From contig VSDK01028396.1 in assembly GCA_009767595.1 (NCBI GenBank), forward strand, positions 708,459-772,458: DNA of 64,000 bases. The letters run 5' to 3'. The notes below the pieces were generated by a model, which saw only the letters and a program-made list of their open reading frames with translations, was not told the origin of the DNA and ran no database searches. A program made the position numbers and the translations under genes. The stretch's first letter is position 1, and every line of letters starts with the position of its first letter. Origin of the DNA: Symbiodinium kawagutii. Taxonomy: Eukaryota; Sar; Dinophyceae; Suessiales; Symbiodiniaceae. This document shows positions 24,026 to 38,500 of this stretch, in pieces.

Positions 24026-24775
24026 TAAAATCATCATGGTCGTCGCATCATATCATTTACCAATATACCATTATCATATCTTACAAATCTTACATTTCAT
24101 ATTTCATTTGTTTATCTCGTGTCAAATCATCTTCAACATCATCGTTGTCATCACAATGACTAAACTGGGTCAGCCAACCACAATCCATCGCCTCCATAAA
24201 TTGGAGTGTCAGGACCTTTGTCGCGCCACGCGAGCCGGCGACTACGATGATTCTCGGCATCTGTTGTGAGGCACATGGCACCACAAGGCTCAGTAGTGGC
24301 TGCTGGGAATGCCACCCATCCTCTTGGCCAACGGTCCATTGATAGATCGACTGATCTAAACAGCCATGCATGTGCCTAAGTGCTTCGGGTTTTCTGCATG
24401 AATTGGCATTACAATTATTAGCCGACTAGTATTTGCAGATGGTTGTTTTTGATGTGTCTAGGGGTGTCCCAAAAGTACTCTGAAGTCACTGATTTCTTTT
24501 TGCAATACTGTAAGTTTTAGGATGGTTTGAATCAATCCAATTTCATCTCCATTCGTTTTTGTTCGTAGTATTTGTTCAAAAGACATGCTCATTTTACACA
24601 ATACATATGTATATTGTCAAAGAACACAATATGTACACATAACCCAACAAATGCGAAAGTACGAATACTACACCATCATTTGTGTTCAATGTTGCTAGAT
24701 TTGGACACACATTTCCTAAACCCCAAATTTCAAACACCATGACCTGTTCTTCATGGCTGCATCGTGGCTCCAGCA

Positions 24776-24893
24776 ATGGCCCGGTTTCCCCGGGTCTTCC
24801 GCAGCGGCTTCTGGTTGGCCTGCGCAACCTTTGCTGCACGCGCTGCACCCGCCCTGGCAGCCAAGACCCCGAGCCTCGCGCCTGTGATGGTAC
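24776..24893 (+). CDS. Possible first exon, targeting peptide
   Basis: From an ATG at 24776 the frame reads MARFPRVFRSGFWLACATFA and continues ARAAPALAAKTPSLAPVM before a GTACCT donor-like site in phase 0. The Arg-rich start, hydrophobic stretch and APALA-A cleavage-like site look like a secretory or mitochondrial leader. It would join in frame to the FAD-motif exon at 26425. Organellar or ER targeting is known for fumarate reductases of the OSM1 type, so this is attractive but unproven. The flanks lack the AACCAT/ATGGTT polarity seen at other exons. Confidence 0.35.
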
Positions 24894-25582
24894 CTTGGTG
24901 GCGGAGCATCTCCTTAGACTGGCCTTGTCAGGGGCAACCAGTGGGCATGGCAACGGGGTGAAGGGGATGGCATTTGAAGGTCGACCTGTGGATTTTCGGG
25001 TTTTAGATGTTTGGTATGTTTTACTATGTTTGATTTCATTTGTTGAGTGATTCATCAAACCCGAGAAGTATGTGCGATATTCTGTTGCAGATTACCCGGC
25101 AAACGGAGTTTAGTTTCTTTGGTGAACGGCTTTGCCACACATGGAACCCATATGTTTTTGCTTCATTGTTGCGATATTGACGGTAATTATTGCTTATCGG
25201 GTTTGGTACTTATACCAGTATTGTTTATTGTCATCAACACGTCGTTGCTTTTCGGGCAAGCAATATATTATATAGGCTATTGTGCAAAGTGACAATGTTT
25301 CGTTTGAATGAGGCGACCGGTGAAGATGACATGATAATGGAACAAGTCAGTAATATCTCTTGTTATATTTGTCGGTGTGTTTGTTCTGTTCTCTTGGTGT
25401 GTTTGTTGCTACTGATGGTGGGAATGATGCTGTTGACAATGATATTGTTGGAGATCCTGGTAGTGATAGTGTTTGTGTCATGAGATGTCATGGGTTATTT
25501 GTTTGTTGAAAACCTGATTGTCCTCCTTCTGGCTATGCCACATATTCATGAAGCAAAGATGCAAACCACACAGATCCATGTA

Positions 25583-25682
25583 GGTGTTTCTAAAGTCATA
25601 GGGGTACCCCCAGTTACCATCCAGTTCAATACCATCTACAGCAATAAACCATCTATATGTTGAGAACCCCCCCCCCCATGTA
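25583..25682. repeat. TGGTGGTTTCTC element, decayed
   Basis: It contains GGTGTTTCTAAAGTCATAGG, GGTACCCCCAGTTACC, CAATAAACCATC and TTGAGAACCCCC. It is a member of the common family. Confidence 0.55.
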
Positions 25683-25864
25683 GGTGGACAGTTTGTAACT
25701 AGGCTTTTACATCACTAGCGCTCACAACCGCCCACTGGGGCACTGAGATGTGTTGCACCAGAAACCCCTGGTGTTGCAACCCCACAAAGGTGCGAGACAT
25801 CCACCACATCAAAAAGACTACTAGTGATCAGTGGGAAAGAATTATGTTTAGTCATCAATTCAAG

Positions 25865-25941
25865 ATAATCCATCGGTTACTAACCACGTGTGACCTTTGC
25901 CAAAATAATCCTTCGGTTACCAACCACGTGTGACCTTTGCC
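25865..25941. repeat. 41-bp tandem repeat, two copies
   Basis: TAATCCATCGGTTACTAACC with ACGTGTGACCTTTGCC is followed by a nearly identical copy starting AATAATCCTTCGGTTACC. The unit is about 41 bp. Confidence 0.8.
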
Positions 25942-26424
25942 GAGAGTCGTTGATTCACCATGGAAAGCCACTATTAGTAACAATGATATACAATGATTAT
26001 CAATTCAAATCAGCCATTACTAGTAGGCTATAGGAGCCATCATCGGCTTGATAGACCATACCTGTTAATCAAACAAGAATCATTGTTTATCATCATTAAC
26101 GCTTCAAGTCAGCTGCTATTGTCACTAAGCATGAGTAATCATCACTAAGCATGTGGATCAACCAACATACCACTATGTAAATACTATTATACTTCGTTAT
26201 GATCAGCCACTATCACTATACATTAACCATTGTTACACGCTATTACCCACTAACACCAATGAATTGACAACAAATTCACCATTCAACGTCAGCGTTACCA
26301 ACAATCCCTAGTGAATCAACGACACATTATAGAGAAAATAATTGCTAATTAACCATTCCTAGCCATTATCAACCACCAAATGAAATGAATGAACCATCTC
26401 TGAGCATCACCATACGGTGCCGAG

Positions 26425-26496
26425 GCAAGCGCCTGCGCTGCCGAGCCAGTCATCGTGGTGGGTGGCGGCCTAGCAGGGCTGTGCGCTAGCATTGAG
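26425..26496 (+). CDS. Fumarate reductase exon 1: FAD-binding motif
   Basis: Twenty-four codons read [20 protein letters not shown] and end [13 protein letters not shown] is the GxGxxG dinucleotide-binding loop of the FAD domain. The acceptor is GCCGAG then GCAAGC. The donor is ATTGAG then GCGGGA, a GC donor. It joins in phase 0 to the exon at 27557, giving the usual [12 protein letters not shown] helix-strand. AACCAT-type sequence precedes it and ATGGTT-type sequence follows. Confidence 0.88.
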
Positions 26497-29400
26497 GCGG
26501 GACGGGTTGATGATCCACTGGGACTGACCTGTGTTGGAGAGCGAGGCCAGGAGCTTCCGGGGTACCCATGACGTTGAATGAGGATGGTTAGCGATGGTTA
26601 ACGATGGTTGACGGGGTACCCATGGTTAATGATGGATAATGGCAATGGTTTTTGATGCTTGAGATCCAACATATAAGATGAATAATTACGGCTGATTGAT
26701 GATGGCCGGTATTGATTTATGATTGGCAGTGATGATCAATGTTGGTCCATCCTGGCCATGTTCATAGCTGTTAATACTATCGCTTGATTTATGGCGCTAA
26801 CGACGGTTGATTGCCTATTGTTGATTGATGCGGGTGTTTCTCGAGTCACAGGGACCCTCAAATCATGTAACCATCCCTTGGGTCCCGTGTGGCTTGAGAA
26901 ACCACCATGTGGGCGGTTAATCTGTGATTTAACCTAGTAATTTGATGTGGTTGTTGATGATTCATGCAGGTTTGTGGCCAATGATTGTTGATAAAGGTCC
27001 GAGTGTATTGGATGTATGCTTTAGATCTGGTCAAAAGGGCTTCATGATAGGCGTTTGATGTGGTTGATGATGGCTACTAATGGTTACTAGTAGTGATGGT
27101 GGCTTTAAAGATATGTGCCTAATGGCAGTTGACTGTGGTTGATAACTGTCAATTATGCTGAAAAAGTGCTAGTGCTGGCCGATTGGTGTGCCTACGAGTC
27201 GTCAGCTGCTCACAACTGGTTAAGAATCGTGAATGATCAGGAGCTGTAGTCACTGACTAGAACGATTGGAATGTACCTCAATCTTATTTGGTTGTACATT
27301 CTAATTATTCTAATTATTGGCTGGCTTATTGATAATTTGTCCATCATCTAACCAGGGATGAGCTGAATTGAGTGTGCAAGTGGCACACCTCTGAAACTTG
27401 TCGCTTGCCTGGTGAAATGACTTGTGGCTTGTCTGTTTCATCGCTTGTGGCTTGCGACTGTTGGAAATGTCATGTATGGGAGAAACAAATTGTGATTGCT
27501 GCTGTTGTTGTCATTGCATGTCATTGCTGGGCTTCCATTCTGGTAGCCTCAGCAAGGCAGCAAAGAGAGGGGCAAATGTGATCATCATTGACAAGGACCG
27601 GGCACGGACGCGAGGTAGGAGATGAGGAGGTACTCGTCCCAGGCTAAACTCTAACGTGGAGATTAAGCATCATTACTTTCAAAAGGAACACCAGCTATCA
27701 ATGGCGATGTTTCACGCAACCACGGCATTATGGACAGAGGGTGCCACGCAGGGCAGCACCGCAGTACCTACACTTTGGTGCAATGAGATCACTCCTTTGT
27801 GGCATAATCACAGATGAGGTTTGACAACAACCCAACTCAATATGAACATTTGCATACTGTAGATTTAAATATATGTGAATATATATATATAATATTTATA
27901 TATACGTGCATGTTAATTAAATAGATTGTTTCGCATACATACATATATATATATATATATGTGCATGTAGATTGATTATATTGTTTCGCATACATACAGA
28001 CATGCATACATGCATACATGCATACATTCATCCATGCATCCATACATCCGTACATCCATCTATCCGTCAATCCGTCCGTCCGTCCATCCATCCATCCATC
28101 CATCCATCCATCCATCCATGCATACATACATACATACATACATACATACATACATACATACACATCCACACACATACACACATACACGTACTGTGTACAC
28201 ATACACACATACACGTACTGTGTACACATACACGTGCTGTGTGTTGTCTGAAAGGATGTCCCCCAATGACTCCAATTCTTATTTGGTGGTTTTATTTTTC
28301 AATTTTATTCGGTATGTAATTTCGCAACTCTTTGATGTATAAACACATTTTCTGTATAGTTCTTAAAAGATCTACATATTTATGTGTGCATTTGCGAATG
28401 CACAGCAAGTACAACCATTTTATTTGTGCGCAGAAGATGCGTGTTTCACGTATTCCATGACATGTATGTGTAAATATATGTTTGTGTATATATATATATG
28501 TGTGTGTGTGTGTGTTTGTGTTTAAGTCGTAGCTATAGAAATATCTTAAACTATGTTGTTGATTATATTTGATTACAGTAAGTACTGGTGTTTTTCAGTG
28601 CAAGCACATCCAGATACATAGAGAGAGGGAGAGAGACTTCAAGTGTAAACAGCTTACATCCATATGTTTAAACTCATGGTTTGTTTAACACAAAAGTGAG
28701 CCCCGCTGCTGTGATGGGTTCGCTACTACTAGTACCCACAGCTGGGATATAATCATGACACCTGCCATATCAAACTACTGTCGATGCATATTGTGGTTCT
28801 CAAATAGGGAACCCCAACAATGGTTGGTTTATCATTAATTTTAAATGGTCAAGAATGGATGATTTGGAGGGTCCCTATTTGGGGTCCCTAATTTGAAGAA
28901 CACTCAATCTTTTTTTGCTATTTGTGGTTGCTGGTGGTGATAATGTAAACAAACTGTACCCATGCTTCATTACGAACCATCGTTCCTGATGGACCATTAA
29001 CCAAGGATGACCATTGTTTTGCGGTTAGCCAATATCAGTTAGAGTGGCTAACCAGCAGTTTCCCATTTTTCAGTTTTTGACCGGATTAATGAGTGATATG
29101 AATTAACGATTTAAAATGCCCATATTGTCGTTATTTTTTAATCGTCAATGGTTACCATTGATGATTCACAGGTGATTGATTATAGTCTGTTTACAAACCA
29201 ATATCAGTCATCAGCCAGTGACTAATCAGCATTTAAGCATAGCAGTATCAGTTGTTAGTGGGTATGTGGTACTCCTATTTTTAATTCCAAAACCACTAAG
29301 ACTCGAGACCTGATGGCCAGACCACATGCTAGCATGGATCCCTAATTATTCACCATTCTCAGTTGATCATTGATAAAGCATTAACCATTTTTCGACCATG

Positions 29401-32400
29401 CACCATTCATCAACCATTAAGTAACCATTCATAAAGCAGTACACACGTTTGCCCCATTACCAATTCATAAACCATCAACAGTTCATAAACCATCAATTAT
29501 TGAAAATGCTTGAACCATTGACCAACCATTAACCATTCATAAATCACTAACCATTCCTACGGCACAAAACATTCCTAAGCCATGAACCATTTGCCATTAA
29601 TGATAAACATCAATCATTATCCATCAACCGTTCATAATCCATGAACCATTTACAAACAACTAAGCCAATTAAAGATTTAATTATACCATCAATAATTCAT
29701 AAGCCATGGACCATTTACCAACCATCAACCATTAGCCATTGTTCATAATCCATTGATCGTTTATGATTGATTAATCATGAACATTTCTCAAGTTTACTAA
29801 TGATACTCACAGACAGCCGTGGTTTGCCCTCCGGGCAAACACCACCCCACGGCTGTCTGTGTGGGTTGAACATTGCTGGAAGAATCACTGAAACACACTG
29901 GCTATACGCAGTGATTTAGGGTTTAGGGTTTTAGGGTTTAGGTTTTAGGGTTTAGGGTTTTAAGGTTTTAGGGTTTAGGGTTTTAGGGTTTTAGGGCTTA
30001 GGGTTAGGGTTTCTTGATTCTCAGAGTTTCAAAACAACGGGCCTGCGCAGGGTTTTGAGCAGTTGACAAGACTCACTTCTGGGCAGGTCTTGTGGTCACG
30101 GGCAAACCATAGGGTCTTGCCGCAATGATATACCAACCATTAACTGGTCGCTGGCTTTAAGCATTTTATCATTTTCCCTATTATTTATAATCAACTGGTT
30201 GGTTGACTTGCGCATATTTTTCATGACGGGGTGGTGAGCACCACCAACCAGAATATCAACCTATCAACCATTATCAACCACTAGGTAACCATGGGTTGGT
30301 TCAACCACCAAGCAGCTAATGATCATTATCAATCATTATAAGCATGTTATTAACCATTAGTAACCACTATTAATCACTATTAACCACTCGTTGTAGGGTT
30401 GGTTCAACCACCAACCAGTTAATGATCATCATTGGCCATCATAATCACTAGATTAACCATTAATTGCCACTATTAACCACTATTAACCACTATTAACCAT
30501 TACTAACCACTACTAATCACCAACGCACCAACTCACGTTTCCACGACCACCACGAGGCGAAACCGCTCAGGAGGCGCAGTTGGGTGGCAACTCCGCCAAG
30601 GCCTCCTCCGGAATGAACGGCGCCAACACGCAGGCGGCCGCGGGACGCGGGGGTCCACTGTCCCTGAAGCCAGCGGGACTGAAGGCAGCTGGGGGACGTG
30701 GCTTGTGATGGGGGATCATAAGCAACAACATCATAGGGGATATAGCAACTACACAGCTGCTGGATTTTCCATTGAGACTACCAGAGGCTAACTGTTCGGT
30801 GGTTTCAAACATGTTTTTTTCCACTAGCGATTGTTTACAAATGGTTGGTTGACAAATGATCTTTATAGGGGTGGTTCAACCACCAACCAGATAAGATATG
30901 GTCAACTAATATGCTTAGGTGATGAGTAGTTATGCTTAATGTTGTTTAATCAGCAACTATAGTGGATCATTTTGTGGCTAGTAATGCTTAACAATGGTTG
31001 ACTAGCTGGTTTATGGTTTGTGATGGGGGATCATAAGCAACTATCATAGGGGATATAGCGACTATATGTCTGTGGGTCAATCTGGACCAACCGACTAGCC
31101 AATGGGTAGGTGAACGTCCCAGCACTTTGACTACTTGGGTCATTGATGTTCAAGGGGCACCAGAGTGTTGACCCACATCCTTATCTCTACACAGAAGTGT
31201 GTAAGCTATTCAAGCTGCAAGAAGTTTACATGGATGTGATGCAATGCAACATTGGTTCATGTCTTGTCACGGCATATGTATGCACAGATATGGTCCCCCA
31301 AGAACCTACCTTTAATTGTCGTGTCATGTTTCTTAATGTAAAATAAAGTACATACTAGATGTCATGTGATGCAATATATTGCCTGCATGCATCCCGAAAA
31401 CGTACCTCCAGAATATTGGAAAACCCAAAGATGATAATGAATTACAGAACATAGTAACTTAACCCAGCGATGGTAGAATTCTTAGCACTGATTACTGATT
31501 AGACGTGGTTAATTGATAGCTATGATGCTCAATAACCATCATTACCAACTCTTAACCATCATTAGCCGAAGGAGCTGTTGTTGTTTGTGTTTTTTAATTT
31601 TGCTTGTTGATCTCTCATTGCTTTTGCATGCTCTTACTATGCCCGGCATATCATCATTGGACCAGATCCTGATTTTTTTACCGCGATGGGTTGCACTAGC
31701 AACGATGGTTTTCCCACTCCAAAGAAAGTGAGTGCCATTTGAGTGAATCCAAAACCGATAGCCTCCAAAACTAATGATTTTTGCCACCAAGCCACATATC
31801 CATCAATCAGAGTTGCAGTTATCCTTCTCTCCCCCTCTCCTTTTGCACACTTACGTATGGTGGTTTCTGAGAATAGGGAAGCCCCTAAATAAATCATCCA
31901 GTTTATAAATGGGGGTTTCTCAGAATAAGGGACCTCCAAATCATCCACTATTAACCATGTATAGCAATAAACCAACCATTTTTGGGGGTCCCCTATTTTG
32001 AGAAACCACCAAATATAAACCATTGATAGTAATAAACCATCCAATTTTATACGAGCCATGTTGAGAAACCCCCATCATTTGGATGTGGGTCAAGGGCCCC
32101 TGGTATCTCCCATCGAATCTTCGATGAACAGAGCCGAGTTGTTGGGAGGTTCACGCAAGATGATTCGTTAGGTTGGCATTGACCCAGCTCGCCATGTATA
32201 GCCATGTGTCTAGAGTGTGGACTAATATGAGGCTTTCTTAAAAAAGCGGGAAACCAAAAATGGGGGCGATTTCTTACTACAAATAGTGATGATTTTTTGA
32301 GAATCCACCATATGTCTATGTATTTATATACTGACTCAATTCCTTGACGGCGTAGCTGGCGACCCAGGTCGTAAGGTAGCCAGCTTAAAGTCCAGGTGTC

Positions 32401-35400
32401 TCCCCCGTCGTGCTACTTTCCCAGCCAGGTTTGGATGGTTGGAAGGCTTCCATCATTGATAGGTATCCCTCGTTGCATATCCAGCAGATGAAGACAGATA
32501 TCAATGTATCCGGTGGAGCTAGATGGATTACTCTGGGGATCGAATGTCCATCATGAACCATGATTAAGTCATCATCAAACCCACCATAAACCATGTTTTT
32601 TCCATCAATGAATCATCAATTCACAATGTTTCTAAGCACCAATCAATCGACTCTAATGTCGATGAATCTATGAATTAACTACGTTTCTAAAAAAATCTAA
32701 GAACCATTGATCATCAATTCACCATCCATCTAATCAATGGATTGTTGTTCAGGTGATACCATGGTTGATAGTGGTCGAACCTCCATAAATCACCCACTAT
32801 CTACACCCAGGAACCAATTAACGCTATTTACCACTATCAACCATGCCCTCTATCATTTCAGCATTGATCGGTTGGAAATCGATCACTCATATTATTTGCT
32901 GCTATACTCACCTATCCATAAATTCACCACATCATTATCAACTGATTGTTTCTACTTCATTCTGACGTTGGTTCTTGCTAGGCCCAAAAGGATCAAGGCA
33001 TTGATGACTCCGTGGAACGTTTCATGGAGGAACCGGAGCGAATGACGCGTTTTGGGGATCCGACCGCTGGAAAGGGGAGATCGTTGTTGGGTTCACCTCA
33101 AAGAACTGGGAGGAAGCACCCTTGCCAAATTTGTTTTCATCCCAAATGTAGCTTCTATTTTCTACATGTACCATGGTTTGCTAAGAAGCTACTGTTTGTT
33201 TTCATTCTCATCTATTTGTTTATGTTTGCGAATTCAATACCAGCGGGCTCCGCCCACAGACGGTCAGCAAAGAAAGACAGAATATGTTTATGTTTGAATT
33301 AACCGGCTGATTTCCTATATTCATATGTATTGTTATATCACGGTTCATGGTGGATTTTCCGTAAGCCAAGAATTATGTTGGATGTTAAACAATTGCTATT
33401 GATGCTTAGGTTAGTGGTTGATCAACAGCAGGATCCAGTAGGCACCATATCAGCAACTATTACTTGTTAGCCATAATTGCACACACATGTAAATCATAAT
33501 TGACATGCTTTAATTGGAAGTGATCCCATTAATTAATTAATCAATATCAACCATAATCACAAAACAATATTCAACCATTTCCATCCACAATGGACCACAC
33601 AATTCAACCATTCCTATCTAGGTCAACCACATAAGTCAACCACCACAAACCATGTGGTTCACAAGTACAATGCAACCATGATGAGCTATGGAGCCATTGC
33701 TATCCACTATAGACTATAAACATCAAAAAAGAGGGTTTTGCCAGAAATCATCGTTTTCCAGAGCATTTACAGAGACCCCCCCTCACCGGCCCGGAACGTC
33801 TTATCTAATTAAACTATAAACATTTATCAACATCATCAAACATCATGCACCACTCGATTTGTCTTTAGAGGTTACCCTGAGAGACCACTACGACAGGATC
33901 GCTGCCAACCATCCTGTCAACCTATCGATCACCGTTCCTGCAGAGAGCAATCATGATGGTTTGTTTTCATCTCCTCTTAATAACCAGCCCATCAAACCAT
34001 CCATCAGACCGTCATTATCGAATTCTTCACCAGTTGAATCATATACCGTCACCCAATTCTTCATCCACCAGTACCATTATCACAATAAAACCCACTCAGA
34101 TCATCATAAAACCAAGTTCACCATCTCACAACCCACACATTTTGCCTGAGACACTTCCATCATCACTAGCCATCCCTTGGATCCACCACGGCACCACCCG
34201 CCCCGGCCACCACAGGGTACCACCCGCGGGCGCCAGGACACCCTGAGCTCCGGCGACGGCTTGGCGTCACCAGAGCTGGTCAGCGTGCTGGCGCAGCGCA
34301 GCGCCGAGACCCACGAGTGGCTCAAGTCCTTGGGTGCCGCGGCGGAGCGGTGGAGGGTTGGGTCGGTCATGGTTGGTTGGTCAGGGTTGGTTGGTCAGGG
34401 TGGGTTGGTGATGGTTAGGGTTAATGGTTAGGGTAGGTTGGAGTTGGTTGGAGTTGGAGCTTTGGTATGGTTGGAGTGGAAGTGATGGTGGAACTGGCTT
34501 GGGTTGGTTGGCTGGTGATGGTTGGTCGTAGTTTGGTTTGGTTGGATCAGGATTGGAATTTTGTGAGGATTGCTTCCTATGCCATGCCAAAGATCAACCG
34601 AGAGGTTTGGAGGTTCTCATGCCTTGGTGAGCGATCACTGCTTGGTACTGGGAGGTAGCATCCCCAGGAAGCGTGGCTGGTACCTCCTAGGTCCTAGGGT
34701 TAGTGCAGTTACCGTTACCTGATAGGACCTACCACTATGGTTATGTGGGATAGTTCACCATTCTCAACCATCATTTTGAACCATCAACAGCCCTTACTAC
34801 AAATTATAACCATGGTCTGACCATGTTATAGGGTACCGCTATCCATGGGGAGCCATGGCAGGGAACTAGCCCTGGCTGCACATCCACCATTGGGTCAATG
34901 AATGCAAGCGTTTCGCATCTCGTGTGCCATCGAGGTTTGAACCTCAGCGATGTCGTTCAGCTCGGTGGTCATAGCACCAAGCGTCACAGGGCCGAACGAT
35001 TCAGGGAACCCGGGTCCATGGCGATGCGGGATGGGTCAAGTCACTAAAATTGCTTCAAAATTGTGAAATAAAGACATCAACAAAGTATTGTAAACCCTGA
35101 ATCGTTATCAACTACTATTACCCATCATTCATCATGAATCATCAACATCAATGATCAAACATTATGAACCATTGCTAAGTATGATTAGAAACTACGATGT
35201 ACCATTGTTAACCTTGACCAATCATGTAACTGGTAGTTTCTAACCATACTTAACATGTACTGGTAGTTTCTAATTATACTGGTAGTTGTTAACTACTATG
35301 ATGGATGGAGGTACCATTATGTAACCCTTGTTGGTGATGATTGAAACTGTTCATTTCTGAGATGCGAAGGTGAGGGGCCTCAACCACAGTCGTTGCTGTG

Positions 35401-35488
35401 GCCACTCACACCTGGGCCGGCCTTGTTCGAACCATTCATGAAGACTGGGCGAAAGGCATTACTTTTTGGAGTACTGTCATATAGCCAG

Positions 35489-35524
<36 letters not shown>

Positions 35525-38500
35525 GGTTCTTGGCTGTTGGTTGCTGGTTCTCAGCTGTTGGTTGGTTGTTGTTACAGTCGTGTCCATTATCATGCATAAT
35601 TACATATGGTCACAATTGTTTACACCTTTGCATTCATATGTTCATCATATGTGTTACAGATGCATTTGCATTTACATTTCATCTAAATGCATGAACCACT
35701 TCATATAAATGTATAACTGCACATTAACAAAATACATACAGACATCTGTATTTTGAGCCTGTACACACATGCGTTTGTGTTAATTTAGCCTGTATGTTTG
35801 TAGTACTTGGTGAGTAGGGGTGTGTGATCTATAAATAGGGAAACAGGGTGAACTAAGCAACAGTTGTACACAAAACCTTTCAATGTTTTCCCTGTTTTGT
35901 GATTAACCAAAGCGAATGGCATTTCCAAAGATGACAAATATGTTTGCAGCCAGCCAGAAGTCCAACAAATACTCTCAGTACAATCATCCATCCATCCATC
36001 CATCCTTCCTTCCATCCATCCATTTACTGTATTCTTGCATGCATCTATCGATCCATGCCATACCATGTCATGCAGGTTGATGTAGGTCAGTGCATTCAAA
36101 CATATGTTTGTCTCTCTAATATATATTACTATATACATACATATGTACCATGCATACATTAACATGTAAACAATACATAATTAATATATGTATATAATTC
36201 AAACGACACATCAACAAATAGACAATAAAATATACATGACGTATATTGCAATTGCATATGTATCTCTTTATATTCTCATCCGTCCCTGGTGTGATCGAAC
36301 GGCAGCCCAGGCACCCATCGATTTCCAGCCACGCCTGAGGGCAAGCCTCAACCCGTGGGTTGGACCTTGGTCAGTGGCCTCAGGCGACGGTTGACGGTTG
36401 GGCGAGGTGATGTTGAGGGGGAAGTCATGTAGGAGTTGATGGAAAGATATGGGGAAACATTGATGTTGGAAAATGATGGAAAATGATAATAGGGATGAAT
36501 AGGGATTATCTAGTAGAATCGATTTTGGGAATGTTTTTTTTTCCATGTCGAATCAACAGAACCGTTAATGACTGGATTTGATTATGGCTAATCATAATTA
36601 GGGAAAATTTATTTGCTGATAGGGGTTAATTAGTTGATTAGTGATTGATTTTAGGTGATGGCAACCAATAAGCTGGTCAATGATGGTTTAACCAGCTATC
36701 AATTAGCACTTGATTAATGGCTAGTTGATAAGCTGGTTGGTTGGTAGTGAATGATGGTTTCATGGCTACAGGTCAACAGTAAGTAGCCAATGGCCATGAG
36801 TAGATGACTCCACTCCGACAGTGAGACGACCCAGTCATGGGATGTGAACAGTAGCAGGTCACGCAGCGAGATTCTCATAGTTGGTCACCATCAGTAATAA
36901 TAACCATCATTCAATATAACTGGATGGCTTATACCCACTAACTTAGGTTTTGAGTGTTTTTGGGATATGATTGGTTTACCATATAACCACTAAACATATA
37001 TTTTTAGCAAGGGATCTATAAGCCACCAAGATGATTATAGTACTTAGTACTAACCATCATTGATAACCATCAGTGACCATCAGTAATAAACATCAGAAAC
37101 AATGACCATCATTCCCAGATTACTTCATATGTCTTCCCATTTTGCTGATTGTTCACTAGCACGACGCATCCTGAAGTGGGTATATGCCAAGATAAAACGT
37201 TGGTGGTTTCCAGTTGTAAAATGATCGTTGGATTTGGTGGGTTAGGATGCTTACCCTATGGCTTGGCACGAACCCAACTATCACCATATAGTTGGTATCT
37301 ACCATACTGTTGCTGCTTATTATTGCATGTTATTTTCCAGCATCAATGCATGGTTATAACCTTCTAAATCCCTGTAAAATCCTTATCATTGATCATTATA
37401 TGATTATCAATCTACTATGAAGTATTATTAACCAGTATCAACCATATAACCTTCTATTGACCGTCATCAATGGTGACCATTCGGTTCACCATCCTTCAAG
37501 CGTCAGCCTGATGAGCGGCGCTAGGAAGATCCTGGAGACAGAGCTGAAGGATTTGGTCACAGTCCGAACGAAATCCAGCTTCAAGGCGGGTCACGTGAGT
37601 TGAGGAGGTGTTGATGACAACTTCAGGGGGTTATCAAACCATTGAATATACATGATTGATAATGGTTAATAATGATTAATTAATAGTTTGATATTCATGG
37701 ATAATAATAGTTAACTGTTTTGTTTCAAACAGTTGATGACTTTTACTAATCGTTTTACAGCAACGCGCTCTGACAAACTCACCTGGCAACGAAAACTCAC
37801 TTTTTTAATCAGAAACCCAGGGAAACCAGCTGTAAATGGTGGATTTTCCATTGCCAGGTGAGTGAACCAGCTATTGCTGTTGCTTCTACTGACGGGGTCT
37901 ATGAGCAATGGCCCCTTGCTGACATTTGCTTGGGATCCAAAATTACAAGACATTTGTGTGCCGCGGACATCCAAAATATATCTGAACGCGGGTATGACGA
38001 TCAATTAGAGATTTACCATCAATTGCATGGAATGTATTAATATGGATCTTCCATGGATGAACAATGATGGTTGATACAGAATTACTATCCCTAAATCTAC
38101 TGATCAATAAGCAATTCCATGTCAATATGATTCCCCTGCATATTGATATAGGCGGTTTATGACTCACTAAAATCTACATTATCCCAGATTTTGTTTCGTG
38201 GGAAAACCTACGTTGGAGAGCCAGCCAGTAGCTTGGTACTTTAACCAGCTGGGAGTTTCCAACTAGTCGATTTCCCAGAAACAATCAACCGAGCTGTTGA
38301 ATCTATCAAGTTTTATCCATCCGAGTGATATCCAGTTCCACATAATCCTTGAGGCTTTTTGTTGGTGGTGGTTCAGGAGCTTTCATGGCTTGATGTAGCT
38401 TCGATCCGCCATAGATTTGGTCGTCAAATAATCCGTCAGGGTTGATGGATCCTTTCAATTTCTCCACTTGTGGGTTCCCTTATTTTGAGAAACCCTATCT

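Noticed and set aside
23810-24269. Frames with poly-His and poly-Ile
   Set aside because: They are produced by the ATC trinucleotide array.
27837-28342. Frames of 77-130 codons rich in Ile-His or Met-Asp-Gly-Trp
   Set aside because: They are translations of CATA/CATC tetranucleotide repeats on both strands.
29808-29861. Bacterial-type terminator
   Set aside because: The hairpin has no following T-run and the window is eukaryotic.
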